Assembly: GCA_029891385.1 (NCBI GenBank)
Contig: CM057226.1
Location: 90,528,977-90,592,976 of the forward strand
DNA length: 64,000 bases
Reading direction: 5' to 3'
DNA from: Erythroxylum novogranatense
Taxonomy: Eukaryota > Streptophyta > Magnoliopsida > Malpighiales > Erythroxylaceae
Position numbers and translations under genes: made by a program. Each line of letters opens with the position of its first letter. The first letter of the stretch is position 1. Shown piece by piece: positions 60,086 through 64,000 of the stretch. Under the pieces are notes generated by a model, which saw only the letters and a list, made by a program, of their open reading frames with translations, had not been told where the DNA came from and ran no database searches.

Positions 60086-62386
60086 TTAAAAAATAAGAAA
60101 TAACAAATCTCTTATGTTTTTTAATTGAAAACACATGACAATGTTATGGTAATTATTGTCGTAATGATCATGGATGCTCTGAACTATGTCCCCCCTCTTT
60201 AACATTTCCATCTCCTGCCTAAGCTTAGCCATCTCATCCGCATGTTGTTTGTCCTTGGCCATCTGCTCCATCTCCGCTCTCATCTTAGTCAGCCGCTCCA
60301 TCTCCTCTCTCATCTTAGCTGTTTGCTCCATCTGCTCCAGCGACTCTTTGATCTTTGAAACCTACTCCAGCTCCGCTCTCAGCTGTTCTGTCATCTGCAG
60401 ACTAATCTCCTCCCTCATCTTAGCTATGTCCTCCATATGCCGGTGATGTTGAGTAACCAACTGCTCGTTTTGATTAGCTAGTTGTTCCTTTAATGAGTCC
60501 ACTGTGGCCCGGAGCTCCGATACATCATGAGATTGAGATGACCGAGCAGATGCTGCTGTACTAGAAAGGGAAGAGCGCGAATAACAGGTGTTTGCATATG
60601 AGCCCAGGCCGAATATTCTTCCATGACGGTCCCAACCACCCATGACATCAAGATATATCGAGTCTCGCCCATGTGTTGTTCCTCCTGAGATTGTCGCTGG
60701 ATATTTTCTTGTATTTGATCCTATTAGGAAACAATCTTTACATTAGTAAATAAGGTATAATTGTTAAGAAATTATTAAAATATGTTAATTTCACTGACAT
60801 TCACTTCTCTACATCGACTGTTGATAAAGGTGACACCATCATGTTTCTTCGTGTGGGTGTGCACAAATACCTGCATAGGTGTAGGCTTCGTGTCCAATGT
60901 CTTTTCCTACACGTATAACTTAAATTGTCAGATGTTAACTAGTATTTAAAAAAAATTCGCCAGAGTTTCCTCTGTATATATGATATTTGCCCCCTATTCA
61001 ACAATGAAAATAACTTCACACAGCCATATGGCACCAGACATTTATATCATAATCACATTGTTCAATAAAGCAAAGCAAGATATATGTAAAATTGTCATGA
61101 GAAATTAGATACTTACTAGTCTATGTGCATGCTCGTTGTGGGTAATTGATCCTCCCGTATGCACTGCAAGACTCAGCCCCCCGGCCCTCCACGTCTGTTG
61201 GCCGAATTACGCTCAAATATGGACATTGTCGCAGGTGATGTCCAATATTCGGTCCAATGAGTCCAAATTTTCTCCGAAATATAATGCGGGCGTGCACCAA
61301 CCTTGCGTATTTGATTAATTAAGTCGCGATAACGTATGTGAGCTTTCTTTTCCTATTGTTTATACATGATGGCGTCGAAACGAAAATCCCAGTAAAATTC
61401 TTTCTAAAAATGTAACTTCAAACTATAATCAAGATGCATTGTAAGTGAGAACTTACATAACTCTCAACCCATCGAGGGAAGTGTTTCCCAACTTCTTTAT
61501 TTAAATCATCTTCGGTCATACCCGACATTATCTCCTGTAGCAATGTCTCGTACAATCTAAATACAGAATGACTATTTTTAGGGATGAAGATGACACAAAG
61601 GTAAATACTGAAATATTCATGTGCAACTTACTGCACGAAAGGCAAAAGCTCTTCACAGTTCAATACAATATAACCATGTGCAGCCTCGATCTCTTCCTCA
61701 GTTAACATTCTTCTTGTCGCACGCCCAGATGTTCGTCCAGAATATGAAAAGATGGACAAGTTTCCATCAGCATGAATTGTTCGTCCGTCATCGTCATTAC
61801 GAGGAACTTTTCTTCCTCTTGTGTTCACATGCGGCTCAAAATAATACCCACAATTGTGAGACAACTGAGTCATTGTCTCACAATTTGGCCACAATTCTCG
61901 ATCAGCTGACTGTAGTAAGTCGAAGAATTGTTTTGCCTGTTGGTTAGGGTCTTCGTCAACATTGTCCCCATTTGCCTCAAATGTATGACCGAGTCCATCG
62001 TGCACCATTTGCCTGTAAGGGTTTTCCGGCCCATCACCAAAATGTCTTCCATATCCATCCTCAACGTCATTCTCATTTAAGTTCATAGACGTAGGTTCTT
62101 CAATTCTCCGTGAAGTGCTAGCAACCAAGGGTTCCCCATTTCGGGTCCACTGAAAATAGTTCGGAACAAACTCTTTTCTCAACAAATGCAATTGAACTTC
62201 ATCAATCAACAGAAAACATTTGTGCTTGCACTTTTTACATGGACATCTGATCTTTGGCCCATCCATATATGCACGTTGCGAACAAGCATAATGAATGAAC
62301 GCATCAACTCCCGCAACAAATTCAGGATTAATGAAACCATCGCCGGTTAAACGTCTATACATCCAAGATCTATCGTTGGAACTCAT
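60086..62386 (-). pseudogene. CACTA transposase gene lacking its catalytic domain
   Basis: Exon 1 (62386-61632, true ATG) carries the Transposase-associated domain (SWMYRRLTGDGFINPEFVAG, KIRCPCKKCKHK, HLLRKEFVPNYFQWTRNGE), then the start of the transposase region (FFDLLQSADRELWPNCE). It jumps straight to a C-terminal part (LTEEEIEAAHGYIVLNCEE) with the large Transposase_21 core missing but the frame open. It splices in frame to exon 2 (61556-61457, LYETLLQEIMSG). Further exons read as Transposase_24: ISEKIWTHWTEYWTSPATM, SLAVHTGGSITHNEHAHR (ending at a GT donor), VFVHTHTKKHDGVTF and MGGWDRHGRIFGLGSYA, then a long coiled coil to 60086. A TAG replacing Trp near 61340, a frameshift near 61185 and a TAG near 60362 inactivate the later exons. 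Confidence 0.8.
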
Positions 62387-62679
62387 AACTGGAGAACTGT
62401 TATTCTACAAGATCAAATCCAAAGTTATGCATCTATGTTAGGCACATATCTACAAACCAAGTCATAACAGACATGTGTTATAACATCAGTTTCTAACGTT
62501 TCAAGGCATGACATAACATATTTAATGCTAAACATTTATCATCCTCACATAATTACACTAACGCGCTCATGCTCTAATTTAAGCACCATCTAGGACGAGG
62601 ATCCTATTGAAATTTCGGCAGCATTTCTCCTATAATTCGGACACCCCCTTAAAAAATAAGGGTCCCCTGCAAAAGAAAC

Positions 62680-62985
62680 ATACTTCTATCTCAAGCAGTA
62701 ATCACACCTCAAATTCACTCTCCGTCCAACATGTGTGTTTTCAAGTTTCACGCTATTGCAGGACATCAATAAATTGTTCAGGGACATGCAGTGGGAACAT
62801 CAATTGCCAGATAATTAATCAAGCGATTAAATTACTAACTACAGAAACACACATTTATCTCAACCAGTATTCACTTCGTAAATTAAGTCTCCGTACAGCA
62901 TGTGTGTTGTCAAGTTTCACATATTGCAAGATATCAATACACGATTCAGCACATACTATGGGCAGTTCACATACAAGCGCATTCA
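62680..62985. repeat. Diverged tandem duplication, 169-bp period
   Basis: Two units share ACA(T)AC(T)T.TATCTCAA.CAGTA, ATGTGTGTT.TCAAGTTTCA and TTGCA.GA.ATCAAT, offset by 169 bp. It lies upstream of the CACTA transposase start and may be part of the element's subterminal region. Confidence 0.65.
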
Positions 62986-62989
62986 TGAA

Positions 62990-64000
62990 GAGCCAGAGAC
63001 CACAAGCAAAACCATAAGCACTAACCTCAATCGATCTACTGAGAGATATTGCAGAAGTATGTCACCGGAGATGAAGATGATAGCGCTTCAATAACAATCA
63101 ACAATAAAATCAGTCATACCTTAATTGGATACCCTAACAGTTAAAGGAAACGCTATATGGAAAAATAACGCAAAAAACATCAGAGCTTTGATTATAAGTA
63201 TTGCTAATAATGTCTTTCTATTATTTATTATGACAACGAATGGTTACAATCATCAAATATTTTGTTGTAGATCAAGATGTTGGCCGAACTCAAAACTCTT
63301 TGCTGAAGGTGCAAGAGCTAAATATTTTGTGGGGCATTCAAAATACTAAGAAGTTTGATATTTTACTTTATGTTTAAAGAATAATTCAAGATATGTATTC
63401 ACTCCTAAAATTTGATAAGAATTCAGATATATTCTTAAAGATTTGATATTTATAAATTAAATTCATTAAATTTATTTCAAAGTTACCAAACATGGGAATT
63501 AATCAAAATTTTAATATCTTTAATTTTTAGTATTAATTTTAGATAAAAATTTCCAAATGCTTTCACTTCTTTAGACACCATGTAAGATGAATTAACAAAT
63601 CTAATCGATCTTAGAACTTAAAAATAAAATTGATGTTAGGTTGCTTATAAATATATTAACTATGTATTTGTGCATACAAGAATGAGTAGTAACAAAATAA
63701 TGAAAATAATCGCGAAAGCGATTATGTGTTCGCACATTAATTCCTCCCCAAGCATGTTAATTACAACTAAAATTTACATATTACTAGACTAACTCTTTAA
63801 TAGTTACTAAAATTTTAAAAAATTCAACCAACTTTATAATTATGGTCCTAATATAATGAATTGAAGTCAGATATATGTCACTACAATATCTACAATAATT
63901 CACAAATCAGTATAATCCATAATTTCCAATGTAAATTATCATTAGCAATTTTATGAAATGAGTGAGTACCGTAGACTCTACCAACTACTACCACTCAAAT
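62990..64000. other. AT-rich right end of window, nothing recognised
   Basis: No coding or repeat feature could be supported. No inverse CACTA terminus was seen. Confidence 0.5.

Larger units (their letters stand above)
59582..62400 (-). mobile_element. CACTA (En/Spm) transposon, incomplete; right end not found
   Basis: The left end is CACTACAAGAAATCAGTG, a classic CACTA terminus, preceded by CGT (possible 3-bp duplication). It is followed by about 350 bp of subterminal CCGACGG/CCGTCGG repeats in both orientations. Inside, on the minus strand, are transposase exons with a Transposase-associated domain and a Transposase_24-type region. No inverse terminus (TTCTTGTAGTG) was seen up to 64000, so the other end is deleted, diverged or outside. 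Confidence 0.85.

Noticed and set aside
63878..63885. CACTACAA as the second CACTA terminus
   Set aside because: It is in the same orientation as the left end, not inverted, and has no subterminal repeats.

Overview
This is nuclear DNA of a eudicot plant, probably a rosid. The evidence is GT-AG introns, plant-only gene families (RCCR, class B heat-shock factor, AP2/ERF), and plant lineages of Ty1/copia and Ty3/gypsy retrotransposons, CACTA elements and SINEs. The species cannot be named from the sequence. Three intact or nearly intact host genes lie in about 60 kb of transposon-rich, mostly AT-rich DNA.

Left part (1-11.9 kb): a decayed multi-exon copy of the 3' half of a large plant protein gene of the type I recall as Arabidopsis At3g50370. 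One exon is split by a 3.2 kb solo LTR with a perfect 5-bp target-site duplication. A short intronless ERF gene of the ERF109/RRTF1 type follows on the minus strand.

11.9-21.8 kb: a complete but inactivated Tat-lineage Ty3/gypsy retrotransposon on the minus strand, with paired LTRs, 5-bp TSD, gag, pol including the second (archaeal-type) RNase H, a 64-bp tandem repeat, and an antisense ORF on the plus strand behind its own TATA box. 21.8-29.4 kb is gene-poor and holds a second, diverged copy of the solo-LTR family and a possible DNA-transposon relic. 29.4-34.1 kb is a nested pair: a young internally deleted copia element inside the gag of an older, deleted gypsy element.

35.8-41.5 kb is the gene island. 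RCCR (ACD2, chlorophyll breakdown) lies just downstream of HSFB1 (TBF1-type heat-shock factor), both on the minus strand. In Arabidopsis these genes are also neighbours (At4g37000 and At4g36990), so this is conserved microsynteny. The HSFB1 5' leader carries two ATG-started upstream ORFs with aromatic clusters, matching the two-uORF translational control known for Arabidopsis TBF1. A near-perfect heat-shock element sits just upstream of the TATA box.

44.6-56.7 kb holds two further copia elements (one moderately decayed on +, one very old on -). A SINE with a long TSD lies at 57.2-57.4 kb. From 59.6 kb to at least 62.4 kb is a minus-strand CACTA transposon that has lost its catalytic core. The most informative items are the HSFB1 uORFs, the HSFB1-RCCR pair, the antisense gene of the Tat element, the palindrome clusters of the solo-LTR family, and the gag-RT fusion in the young copia element.
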